NCBI GenBank assembly: GCA_910579335.1
Contig: CAJTUQ010000035.1
Location: forward strand, 1,167-24,668
Length of the DNA stretch: 23,502 bases
Source: an uncultured Dorea sp.
Lineage (GTDB): Bacteria > Bacillota > Clostridia > Lachnospirales > Lachnospiraceae
Reading direction: 5' to 3'
Position 1 is the stretch's first letter. Each line of letters opens with the position of its first letter. The notes under the pieces were generated by a model. The model saw only the letters and a program-made list of their open reading frames with translations. It was not told the DNA's origin and did no database searches. Shown one piece after another: positions 1 through 6,105 of the stretch. Both the position numbers and the translations under genes were made by a program.

Positions 1-316
1 TAAAATGCCCGCCTAAAAAAATCGGATGAAAAATGTGATTTATTTCTATTGTCTTCACGCCCGAAGAAGCGTTCTGTTTCATGCACATTACGTTGCTGTT
101 GACAAAGAACCCGTCGCCTTGACGGACTGTGTATTCGGCGCCGACGGTTACGATTTTGCTGATACCTTCTTGTATATACCCTAACTCTAATTCTTCATGC
201 CAATGCCACGGAACAATAAAATTGGTCAAGTCGCGTTTATGGAGGCAATAGGGATACTCGATTGTCATACCTTCAATAATTTCTACTTGATTCCTGTCGG
301 TTTCAAATGACTGCAT
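1..316 (-). CDS. AraC-type regulator, cupin domain (partial)
   Basis: Only the first 105 codons are present; the gene continues beyond base 1. The protein starts MQSFETDRNQVEIIEGM and contains a cupin-like stretch with PWHWHEELELGYI followed by a G-rich turn (RQGDGFFVNSN). This is the pattern of the N-terminal sugar- or metabolite-sensing beta-barrel of AraC/XylS regulators. The DNA-binding HTH would lie in the missing C-terminal part, so the AraC assignment is from the N-terminal domain alone; a stand-alone cupin protein is the alternative. The ATG at 316 is preceded by an AAGGACAAGGCAGG purine-rich RBS. It is divergent from the alcohol dehydrogenase gene, a common arrangement for a local activator and its target. 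Confidence 0.75.
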   Translation of the reverse strand, partial: MQSFETDRNQVEIIEGMTIEYPYCLHKRDLTNFIVPWHWHEELELGYIQEGISKIVTVGAEYTVRQGDGFFVNSNVMCMKQNASSGVKTIEINHIFHPIFLGGHF

Positions 317-349
317 ATAGTTACCTGCCTTGTCCTTATTATTAGTATA

Positions 350-355
350 ATTATA
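350..355 (-). promoter_or_regulatory. Candidate -10 of the AraC-type gene
   Basis: On the minus strand TATAAT lies about 34 bases upstream of the ATG at 316. The hexamer 17 bases further upstream (TAGAAT) is a poor -35. The -10 assignment rests on sequence match only. Confidence 0.35.
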
Positions 356-403
356 ACATATCTGTCTGGATAATTCTATATTACGGCTTGATAATTATAT
401 TTT

Positions 404-426
404 TACGGACACACTATCCGTATAAT
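404..426 (+). promoter_or_regulatory. Inverted repeat overlapping a TATAAT -10 upstream of the dehydrogenase
   Basis: TACGGA (404-409) and TCCGTA (417-422) form a perfect 6-bp inverted repeat with a 7-base spacer. The right arm overlaps TATAAT at 421-426, which reads rightward towards the dehydrogenase gene. No good -35 lies 16-18 bases upstream, so a regulator-dependent promoter is plausible. The divergent AraC-type protein is the obvious candidate regulator, by position only. Confidence 0.4.
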
Positions 427-471
427 ATAAACATGAAAGCAAACTGCAAGATTTAGAAAGGAGAGGCTGCT

Positions 472-513
472 ATGAAGGAAGAAAAGAATGTTTTTTACGG
501 ATACAGAGTTTAA
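472..513 (+). other. 13-codon ORF with strong RBS, possible remnant of an MFS gene
   Basis: An AGAAAGGAGAGG ribosome binding site precedes an ATG whose frame reads MKEEKNVFYGYRV and then TAA. The charged start followed by FYGYRV resembles the first residues of many major facilitator transporters (FYGWxV-type), just before their first membrane helix. The same frame continues past the TAA for 12 codons (RNARNNDLNGKY) to a TGA at 550-552. It may be the leftover 5' end of a deleted transporter gene, a leader peptide, or chance. No membrane helix remains, so no transport function is possible. Confidence 0.3.
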
Positions 514-579
514 AGGAATGCCAGAAATAATGATTTGAACGGAAAATATTGATAGGATGGACAAAATGGAGGTAATGTC

Positions 580-1767
580 ATGGCAAACAATTTTGAGTTT
601 TATGCACCGACAAAAGTAATTTTTGGAAAAGGGGCTGAAAGTGAAACAGGAAAGCAGATAAAAGAATTTGGGGCGTCCAGTGTTCTGATTGTATATGGCG
701 GCGGAAGCGTGAAACGTTCGGGATTGCTGGGGAAAATTGAAAATACGCTTAGTGATATGCAGATTATGTTTAGCGAACTGGGAGGCGTAGTTCCCAATCC
801 GCATTTAGATAAGGTTTATGAGGGAATCCGCATTGGAAAATCAAAAAATGTTGATTTTCTTCTTGCCGTCGGAGGCGGCAGTGTGATTGATACGGCAAAA
901 GCGATTGCGTATGGGCTTGCAGAACCGGAGAAAGATGTATGGGAGTTGTTTGAGCACACACGCATGGCAAGAAAATGCATTCCGGTTGCCAGTGTATTAT
1001 CCATTGCTGCGGCAGGAAGCGAAACATCGAAAGGATGTGTAATCACAAATGAAAAGACCGGAGAAAAGCGGGCATATGATGATAATCTTGCACGTCCGAA
1101 GTTTGCCATTATGAATCCGGAGTATACGAAGTCCCTTCCGGATTACCAAACAGAGTCAGGATGTACGGATATTATGATGCACACGATGGAACGGTATTTT
1201 ACCAATGGGGGCAATATGGAGATTACAGATGCCATTGCAGAAGGGTTACTGCGTACCGTTATGAAAAATGCAGTTATTCTACATCAGAATCCAGGGAATT
1301 ATGATGCCCGTGCAGAAATTATGTGGGCAGGGAGCATTGCCCATAATGACCTTACCGGCTGTGGAAATGACGGAGGAGATTTTATGACCCACAAATTGGA
1401 ACACGAACTGGGCGGTATGTTTGACGTGACGCATGGTGCGGGACTTGCGGCTGTATGGCCAAGCTGGGCGAGATATGTTTGCGGGGAATGTCTGCATCGT
1501 TTTGTCCGTTATGCAAGGAATGTTATGGGTGTTACTTTGGATGGCACAGACGAAGAAGTTGCTGAGGCTGGTATTTGTGCAATGGAGGATTTTTACCGCA
1601 GTATCGGAATGCCTATAAACCTGAATGAACTTGGCTTACATCCGACGGATGCTCAGATCGAGGATATGGCAAGACGGTGTATGATTGCGTCAGGAACGAA
1701 AACAGGCTCTGCAAAAAAACTGAATCGGGAGGATGCAGTCCGTATCTATCAAAACGCCCGCGGATAA
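580..1767 (+). CDS. Iron-containing alcohol dehydrogenase (YqhD/BdhA-like)
   Basis: A 395-aa group III alcohol dehydrogenase of the NAD(P)H-dependent butanol dehydrogenase / YqhD branch, expected to reduce aldehydes to alcohols in the cytosol. The N-terminal Rossmann-like part has YGGGSV (39-44) and the family motif GGGSVIDTAK (98-107). The metal ligands fit the family spacing: D197 and H201 in GCTDIMMHTMERY, H271 in THKLEHEL, and H285 in VTHGAG. The length is normal and the ORF is intact. The start ATG at 580 has a GGAGG seven bases upstream (568-572). The divergent AraC-type gene and the inverted repeat at 404-422 suggest local control. The physiological aldehyde cannot be read from the sequence. 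No terminator hairpin is visible downstream. Confidence 0.93.
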   Translation: MANNFEFYAPTKVIFGKGAESETGKQIKEFGASSVLIVYGGGSVKRSGLLGKIENTLSDMQIMFSELGGVVPNPHLDKVYEGIRIGKSKNVDFLLAVGGGSVIDTAKAIAYGLAEPEKDVWELFEHTRMARKCIPVASVLSIAAAGSETSKGCVITNEKTGEKRAYDDNLARPKFAIMNPEYTKSLPDYQTESGCTDIMMHTMERYFTNGGNMEITDAIAEGLLRTVMKNAVILHQNPGNYDARAEIMWAGSIAHNDLTGCGNDGGDFMTHKLEHELGGMFDVTHGAGLAAVWPSWARYVCGECLHRFVRYARNVMGVTLDGTDEEVAEAGICAMEDFYRSIGMPINLNELGLHPTDAQIEDMARRCMIASGTKTGSAKKLNREDAVRIYQNARG

Positions 1768-1799
1768 AGAGGGACGCATCGGGTTCCGGGAATGCGAAG

Positions 1800-1970
1800 T
1801 AATGAGAATACGAGGCCTTTTCCAATAAGTTGGCATGCTCCATGAGATTCGTTCTTTAGGCAATGCCTTGTGCAGGGTATATTCATCAATCGTTTTCTTG
1901 GCTTTTCGCCACAGAAAGGGCTTTGCCCGTTTTCCTTAAATTTTCTTCCGCATTTTGGATATTTTCACAT
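1800..1970 (-). pseudogene. Broken DUF1801 (YdhG-like) coding sequence
   Basis: Directly behind the DUF1905 gene the minus strand reads ATG TGA and then, in the same frame, KYPKCGRKFKENGQSPFCGE, which is the N-terminal zinc-ribbon-like segment seen in DUF1801 proteins. A TGG-to-TGA change would explain the stop at codon 2. A frameshift then leads to TIDEY and, after a gap where about 20 residues of the family are missing, to ERISWSMPTYWK (1818-1854), the DUF1801 hallmark. A further frame change gives SHYFAF, resembling the following family segment. The usual first Cys of the CPKC pair also appears as Tyr. The left end is fuzzy and runs into the end of the dehydrogenase gene on the other strand. 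Several independent lesions argue for decay rather than one sequencing error. Confidence 0.72.
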
Positions 1971-2243
1971 GGATGGTTCCCCGCTGTTTCTTTCCTGTAA
2001 AACAACTTCAACGATATCGCCAAAACTTTTACCAATCTGCCTGCGGATCTGTTTGGTAACGCCAATGATGTAACAGGGTGTGCCCATTTTTACTACCTGC
2101 CCTCTGTATGGGACGCCGTCAAAAGCAGCATTTACCAGCAGGCGGCCTTTGCCAAAAAGCTTTTTGATGTCGTAAGGGACTTCTACATAAGCAGCATCCA
2201 TATCTTTATTTTGAAGTATTACTGCGCTGAATTTCAGCTCCAT
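1965..2243 (-). CDS. DUF1905 domain protein
   Basis: A 92-aa protein starting MELKFSAVILQNKDMDAAYV, with FGKGRLLVNAAFDGVPYRGQ and GVTKQIRRQIGKSFGD. This is the complete small beta-barrel DUF1905 domain. I chose the ATG at 2243 because GAGGAGGAAGG lies just upstream; the longer in-frame start would place this RBS inside the gene. The coding frame ends at the TGA (1965-1967) that interrupts the DUF1801 sequence. The original product may therefore have been a DUF1905-DUF1801 fusion, or two overlapping genes. Its function is unknown; family members often sit next to DUF1801 or YdeI-like domains. Whether the shortened protein still works cannot be judged. Confidence 0.8.
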   Translation of the reverse strand: MELKFSAVILQNKDMDAAYVEVPYDIKKLFGKGRLLVNAAFDGVPYRGQVVKMGTPCYIIGVTKQIRRQIGKSFGDIVEVVLQERNSGEPSM

Positions 2244-2312
2244 AGCCTTCCTCCTCATTAAGCGGTCATCACAATGTCATTATTTTTTTAATATTTGTTC
2301 CATTTGACATTC

Positions 2313-2915
2313 TTAATCCGGCTGCTGCCCGTTATGGGCAAGCCATTTACATTCCGTGATTTCCATGTTGGTAAATGTAGCCTTAAAAGATGATTCTTCA
2401 GGACTGCATGCATAAATTCCAAACCGGATTGTTCCGTTACCATTCCACATATGGCATATGCGCATCTGCTTGAAAGTAACGCCGTCTTCAGAGCACTCAA
2501 TGCAATAGTCATCTTCCCTGCGGCTGAATCTATACCACATTGACTTTACAGAAGCGCTTATTTCTGTTGTTGACCAATCCGAATAGCCGTTGTTTGTGAC
2601 AACGCTTCCAAGATGCTGAAATTTTTCGTTTTCGTATTCTATCGAACCCTTCAGCCAATTTTCACTGTCAAGGTACATCACAATTCCACATTGGTCAAAT
2701 CTATGTTTGCTTTCAAATTCTGTTTTGACTGTGAAGGAAAAGAATTTTTCATCTGTTTCCATTTGCAGAACAGGAGCATTGTCATTTCTGAAATGATAGT
2801 ATGTTCTCTGCCACAGATCGGTGTGAGGATTTGTTACAATTTCAATTTTATCATCGGATATCGTGTAATCCGCAGGTTTTCTTGTCCATTTTAATTTGCT
2901 TATATCAAAATTCAT
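2313..2915 (-). CDS. DUF1349 family protein
   Basis: A 200-aa soluble protein with no signal peptide or membrane helix. The aromatic-rich beta pattern is that of DUF1349, a concanavalin/laminin G-like fold: TDLWQRTYYHFRNDNAP (about 52-68), FDQCGIVMYLDSENWLKGSIEY (about 93-114), SDWSTTEI and MWYRFSRREDDYCIECSEDG. Members occur beside carbohydrate genes and are presumed sugar-binding or sugar-processing, but no catalytic residues are known. The start at 2915 has GGAGG upstream. It lies 58 bases behind the 166-aa gene and 69 bases before DUF1905, all leftward, so co-transcription is possible. It is noticeably more AT-rich than the genes right of 3.7 kb. Confidence 0.85.
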   Translation of the reverse strand: MNFDISKLKWTRKPADYTISDDKIEIVTNPHTDLWQRTYYHFRNDNAPVLQMETDEKFFSFTVKTEFESKHRFDQCGIVMYLDSENWLKGSIEYENEKFQHLGSVVTNNGYSDWSTTEISASVKSMWYRFSRREDDYCIECSEDGVTFKQMRICHMWNGNGTIRFGIYACSPEESSFKATFTNMEITECKWLAHNGQQPD

Positions 2916-2973
2916 ATTCCTGCCTCCATAAACTGAGATTTATGCTCTTCGCAATTCCCTGACAAATGGGAAA

Positions 2974-3474
2974 TTACCCGTTTATTAACCAACGCCAAAT
3001 CTCTACAATCTCACAATATGTATGAGATTCTTCCGGGTATTTTTTATGCAAATCCAACTGCGTATTTACGGCTTCTCTGTAAGATGGAATTAATCCATAT
3101 TGATTCAGTGCCTCATAGTCAATAGAATCAAATTCGGCCCCGCAATTCGTTATGGCACTAATACATGTGGAAATATCCACTAAATCATAGCCGCAAAATT
3201 CAAACCGCTGTCCCTGCTCTAATCTATAATTAGGCTCAATTTCGGGACGCACGATGATTGCAAGAAGTTGATCGCCTTTTAGGGGCAGATTTATTTCTGA
3301 TTTTTCTATTTCCTTTAACTCCATCAGGCCGCAGTCAAATGTAACTAATTCATTGGCCTTAATCTTTCCCTGATTAAATTTTCGCAGAGTTCCATGATTG
3401 ATACACCTGTCAGATTGGAAATAGCGAACGAATCCAAAGGACCTATAATCTTCTTTTATCGTAGTTATAGTCAT
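2974..3474 (-). CDS. Unrecognised 166-aa protein
   Basis: I do not recognise the family. The ORF is intact, starts MTITTIKEDYRSFGFVRYF after a TTGGAGG ribosome binding site and ends EIWRWLING. It is predicted soluble, with mixed alpha/beta character, no signal peptide and no membrane helix. A CGYDLVDISTCISAITNCG stretch (about 93-111) contains four cysteines. The compact acidic chain and tryptophan-rich C terminus resemble small immunity-type proteins in general style, but no toxin gene is adjacent and I make no functional call. It is the first gene of the leftward cluster that continues with DUF1349 and DUF1905. Confidence 0.7.
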   Translation of the reverse strand: MTITTIKEDYRSFGFVRYFQSDRCINHGTLRKFNQGKIKANELVTFDCGLMELKEIEKSEINLPLKGDQLLAIIVRPEIEPNYRLEQGQRFEFCGYDLVDISTCISAITNCGAEFDSIDYEALNQYGLIPSYREAVNTQLDLHKKYPEESHTYCEIVEIWRWLING

Positions 3475-3526
3475 ATATTTATTCCTCCAAGCTCCGGTTT
3501 GAATGATGATTTTATTTTACCATAGT

Positions 3527-3557
3527 TTGGGAGAGAAAATGTAACTTATTTTCCCAA
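3527..3557. promoter_or_regulatory. Imperfect inverted repeat between divergent genes
   Basis: TTGGGA (3527-3532) and TCCCAA (3552-3557) form outer arms. AAAAT (3536-3540) and ATTTT (3548-3552) can extend the pairing with a bulge. It lies between the leftward 166-aa gene and the rightward PHP gene. It lacks a T-run on either side, so an operator is more likely than a terminator. No regulator is implied by the sequence. Confidence 0.25.
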
Positions 3558-3569
3558 TTATCTGCATGG

Positions 3570-3598
3570 TAGATATTGCCTGAATAGTGTGATATAAT
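3570..3598 (+). promoter_or_regulatory. Candidate promoter of the PHP hydrolase gene
   Basis: TATAAT at 3593-3598 with TAGATA (3570-3575) exactly 17 bases upstream. The -10 is perfect and the -35 is weak (3 or 4 of 6 matches). The start codon follows 67 bases later. Confidence 0.45.
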
Positions 3599-3665
3599 AA
3601 AAACAATCCAATATGCAAAATAGCAGGGACAGAGATATCGGGTATAAAAAAAGGAGACAGAACTT

Positions 3666-4391
3666 ATGAAGATAGAGATTGACACGCATTCCCATACGCT
3701 TGTCAGCGGCCATGCATATAATACGATACGGGAGATGGCTCATATGGCGGCGGAAAAAGGCTTAAAAGGGCTGGCTGTTACGGAGCATGCGCCTAAGATG
3801 CCGGGGAGCGCTGGACTGTATTATTTCCAGAATCTGAGGGCGGTTCCGAGACAGATGTATGGAATCCGGCTTCTTTTGGGCGTGGAGCTTAACATTATGG
3901 ATGGGGAGGGTACGCTGGATTTGCCAGAATCCGTGATTGAGGAGCTGGACATTTCCATTGCAAGCATTCATCCGCCCTGCTTTGGCGGAGAACGGACGAA
4001 AGAAGTGGTGACGGAGACCTATTTAAATGTTATGAAAAAAAGCTGCGTGGACATTATCGGGCATCCGGATGACGGGCGGTTTCCTGTGGACTATGACGTA
4101 CTTGCAAAGGAAGCCAAACGGACGGGGACGCTGCTGGAGGTGAATAACGCTTCCTTGAGTCCGGGAGGATTCAGGCAGGATACGCATGACAATGCAAAAA
4201 GGATGCTTGAGTGCTGCAAAAAATACGGGACAATGGTAGTAGCAGCAACGGACGCACATGTAGATGTGTCAATTGCGGAATACCTGTATGTGCAAAAGGT
4301 TCTGGAAGAGGTGGATTTCCCGGAGGAATTAGTCGCGAATGCGTCTTTGGAGAAGCTTTGTTCCAGCCTGAAGCGTAATAAGAAAGCATAA
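3666..4391 (+). CDS. PHP-domain phosphatase (YcdX-like)
   Basis: A 241-aa single-domain PHP metallohydrolase. All ligand positions of the trinuclear zinc site of the E. coli YcdX family can be placed: H8 and H10 (DTHSH), H16, H41 (TEHAP), E74 (GVELN), H102 (SIHPP), H133 (GHPDDG), D196 and H198 (DAHVD). The length matches the family. It is expected to be a cytosolic phosphoesterase; the natural substrate is not known for most members. The ATG at 3666 follows AAAAAAAGGAGACAG, a good RBS. No terminator is seen after the stop, but a candidate promoter for the next gene begins 14 bases later. Confidence 0.9.
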   Translation: MKIEIDTHSHTLVSGHAYNTIREMAHMAAEKGLKGLAVTEHAPKMPGSAGLYYFQNLRAVPRQMYGIRLLLGVELNIMDGEGTLDLPESVIEELDISIASIHPPCFGGERTKEVVTETYLNVMKKSCVDIIGHPDDGRFPVDYDVLAKEAKRTGTLLEVNNASLSPGGFRQDTHDNAKRMLECCKKYGTMVVAATDAHVDVSIAEYLYVQKVLEEVDFPEELVANASLEKLCSSLKRNKKA

Positions 4392-4405
4392 TCGATAAAA
4401 ACCTA

Positions 4406-4434
4406 TAGACTTCATAAATTTAGTGTGTTAAAAT
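4406..4434 (+). promoter_or_regulatory. Candidate promoter of the YerC-like gene
   Basis: TAGACT (4406-4411), 17-base spacer, TAAAAT (4429-4434), 38 bases before the chosen start codon. Both hexamers are approximate. Confidence 0.4.
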
Positions 4435-4472
4435 ATAGCAGGAAAGATTTGTTACAAAAGGAGATTTCTGAT

Positions 4473-4760
4473 ATGAGTAAAAAGATTAGGACTGAGGCAG
4501 TAGATTATCTCTTTAGTGCAATATTAAGCTTGAAAGATAAAGAGGAGTGTTATACGTTTTTTGAGGATATCTGTACGATTAACGAGCTGCTCTCTTTATC
4601 GCAGAGATTTGAAGTAGCAAAGATGTTAAGAGAGCGCAGGACATATCTTGAAATAGCAGAAAAGACAGGAGCTTCTACCGCAACGATCAGCCGTGTCAAC
4701 CGTTCTTTGAATTATGGAAATGACGGCTATGACATGGTATTCGAGAGGATTAATAAGTAA
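4473..4760 (+). CDS. YerC/YecD-type TrpR-like regulator
   Basis: A 95-aa protein starting MSKKIRTEAVDYLFSAIL. The TrpR-like HTH is visible as LSQRFEVAKMLRERRTYLEIAEKTGASTATIS in segments (about 43-75): LSQRFEVAKML, then TYLEIAEKTGASTATISRVN, matching the YerC family closely. I start at 4473 because AAAAGGAG lies eight bases upstream; the longer in-frame ATG at 4425 overlaps the candidate promoter and has no RBS. Family members are small DNA-binding proteins whose co-repressor, if any, is unknown. The gene ends 31 bases before a symmetric hairpin shared with the convergent DUF1836 gene. Confidence 0.88.
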   Translation: MSKKIRTEAVDYLFSAILSLKDKEECYTFFEDICTINELLSLSQRFEVAKMLRERRTYLEIAEKTGASTATISRVNRSLNYGNDGYDMVFERINK

Positions 4761-4790
4761 GAACATACAATTGCATAACAGCATGAAAAA

Positions 4791-4818
4791 AAGAAATAAG
4801 AATCTCTCCTTATTTCTT
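4791..4818. terminator. Bidirectional hairpin terminator
   Basis: AAGAAATAAG (4791-4800) and CTTATTTCTT (4809-4818) pair perfectly over 10 bp around an 8-base loop. Runs of A lie to the left and T-rich sequence to the right, so the hairpin can act in both directions. It serves the YerC-like gene from the left. It overlaps the last codons and stop of the DUF1836 gene, whose stop codon (4810-4812) is inside the right arm. Confidence 0.75.
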
Positions 4819-5427
4819 CTTTTTATCTTTCGTGTCCTCTTTTGCGCCAAATTCATCGATGAGCCTCTGCATCAGAAGCTTTTTTACATAGATATCAAAG
4901 CTCAGGCTGCAGATAAATGCAAAAAGCTGCAGATAGTGCTGATCCTCTTCCTGGACATCCGAAAAGCACTCCGCGGCGTTGTGGAATGACTTGGCTATAT
5001 CCTTTGTGACAAGATTGATTCTGGATTTTTCAAGTTCCATTACTTCATTGTAGATATAGGTCATATCCATGCCGTCATCATTGTTAAAATACTTGTCTGT
5101 AATCGGCGTCAGGAGGGTCTCGATATCTTTAATTGATAATATATTTTTAAAATAGTAAATAAAAATCATTACCAGTACATGCTCTTTGGAATATTTTTTC
5201 TTCACCGGGGGAGGGAGAAGGTTATTCTTTGCATAATTATTAATCATCGTTTTCGTCAGGACTTTGTCATCTTCGTACCGCTTGCTGGAACGCAGATGCT
5301 CCTCCATGAAGGTCGTGACTTGGTCCATGTATAAATCTATATTGGGGATATCTCCCGGTTCTACATATTTAATCTGTGAAATACTTGTAAGTATGCTTTT
5401 AAGCATGTCCTTTGTGTCTATAATCAT
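4810..5427 (-). CDS. DUF1836 family protein
   Basis: A 205-aa soluble helical protein with the DUF1836 pattern: an N-terminal MerR-like segment with RYEDDKVLTKTMINNYAKNN, LLPPPVKKKYSKEHVLVMIF and YYFKNILSIKDIETLL. The motif order (TxTMxNNYxK, then PP..KxYS.EH) suggests a DNA-binding winged-helix start, but no target is known. The ATG at 5427 has GAGGTGAT upstream. The C terminus is lysine-rich (KEDTKDKKKK) and is encoded inside the shared terminator. It has its own strong promoter (5451-5479) and is divergent from the MarR-ABC operon. Confidence 0.85.
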   Translation of the reverse strand: MIIDTKDMLKSILTSISQIKYVEPGDIPNIDLYMDQVTTFMEEHLRSSKRYEDDKVLTKTMINNYAKNNLLPPPVKKKYSKEHVLVMIFIYYFKNILSIKDIETLLTPITDKYFNNDDGMDMTYIYNEVMELEKSRINLVTKDIAKSFHNAAECFSDVQEEDQHYLQLFAFICSLSFDIYVKKLLMQRLIDEFGAKEDTKDKKKK

Positions 5428-5450
5428 ATCATTATCACCTCAATGCAACC

Positions 5451-5479
5451 ATTATATAGTATCCAAAACTAGATGACAA
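5451..5479 (-). promoter_or_regulatory. Sigma-A promoter of the DUF1836 gene
   Basis: On the minus strand TTGTCA (5474-5479), a 17-base spacer and TATAAT (5451-5456). Both hexamers are close to consensus and the -10 lies 23 bases upstream of the start codon. Confidence 0.7.
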
Positions 5480-5519
5480 CAGTAAAAATAAATAAAGTAT
5501 TAAAATTAAGATGTACAGG

Positions 5520-5548
5520 TTGACAATTTCAAAAATAATAGATAGAAT
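5520..5548 (+). promoter_or_regulatory. Sigma-A promoter of the marR-ABC operon
   Basis: TTGACA (5520-5525), a 17-base spacer and TAGAAT (5543-5548). The -35 is perfect and the -10 has one mismatch. The predicted start of transcription falls on the adjacent palindrome at 5552-5565. Confidence 0.8.
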
Positions 5549-5551
5549 ATA

Positions 5552-5565
5552 GTTCGTTAACGAAC
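5552..5565. promoter_or_regulatory. Palindromic operator, probable MarR site
   Basis: GTTCGTTAACGAAC is a perfect 14-bp palindrome placed 3 bases after the -10 box. A protein bound here would block transcription start. The first gene of the operon encodes a MarR-family protein, so autorepression is the natural inference; binding itself is not shown by sequence. Confidence 0.75.
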
Positions 5566-5619
5566 AGTTTTGGGATGAATAATCCGAGAATGAACATATT
5601 GAATGAAAGAGGTGCCAGG

Positions 5620-6105
5620 ATGAAAGCGATTGGACCAGAGATACACATGCTGAATCATTTGATTACTAGAAATCTGGCGTGTCATGTCACGGCGGCGGGA
5701 ATCGATGAGATTACTTTAATGCACGGATGGATTATGCGGTATCTCTATGAGAACAGAGCCCGCGATATTTTCCAGAAGGATATTGAAAAGACCTTTTCTA
5801 TCGGAAGGTCGACGGTAACAAGCCTTATACAGCTCCTGGAGAAAAAGGGTTATGTGAAGAGGGAGTTCGTGGAGCATGATGCAAGGCTTAAGAAAGTGAC
5901 GCTGACACAGAAGGGAGTAAAGAACCATGAAAGTATGGAAGTCTTGATTACAAAACTGGACGCAATGCTTGAGGAAGGTATTGACGGGGCGGAGCTTGAG
6001 ATTTTTTTTAGAGTGACGGAGAAGATAAAGGAGAACCTGATAAAACAGAAGCTGGAATGCAGGAAAGGAGGGACAGAATGCTTAGAACACTGCTTAAAGA
6101 AGTAA
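5620..6105 (+). CDS. MarR-family transcriptional repressor
   Basis: A 161-aa protein with the MarR winged helix: a first helix region GIDEITLMHGWIMRYLYEN, recognition helix FSIGRSTVTSLIQLLEKKGY (59-78) and wing VEHDARLKKVTLTQKG with the usual D-x-R. I start at 5620 because AGAGGTG lies eight bases upstream; the ATG at 5575 has no RBS and lies too near the predicted transcription start. The C terminus (LECRKGGTECLEHCLKK) overlaps the first 28 bases of the ABC gene, and its AAAGGAGG codons supply that gene's RBS. It is probably a ligand-responsive repressor of the exporter operon acting at the 5552-5565 palindrome. The inducer is unknown. Confidence 0.9.
   Translation: MKAIGPEIHMLNHLITRNLACHVTAAGIDEITLMHGWIMRYLYENRARDIFQKDIEKTFSIGRSTVTSLIQLLEKKGYVKREFVEHDARLKKVTLTQKGVKNHESMEVLITKLDAMLEEGIDGAELEIFFRVTEKIKENLIKQKLECRKGGTECLEHCLKK

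Noticed and set aside
403..804. 133-codon leftward ORF across the dehydrogenase start
   Set aside because: It overlaps the real dehydrogenase gene on the other strand, has no RBS and no family pattern.
1870..2073. 67-codon rightward ORF opposite the DUF1905/DUF1801 region
   Set aside because: It is antisense to recognisable DUF1905 and DUF1801 sequence and has no RBS; a shadow frame.
4425..4472. N-terminal extension of the YerC-like protein from the ATG at 4425
   Set aside because: It overlaps the candidate -10 box and lacks an RBS, while 4473 has AAAAGGAG at good spacing and gives the normal family length.
4714..4989. 91-codon rightward ORF over the YerC-DUF1836 junction
   Set aside because: It crosses the shared terminator and is antisense to DUF1836 coding sequence.
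5575..5619. Upstream ATG of the MarR gene
   Set aside because: No RBS and only about 20 bases from the predicted transcription start; 5620 has AGAGGTG.
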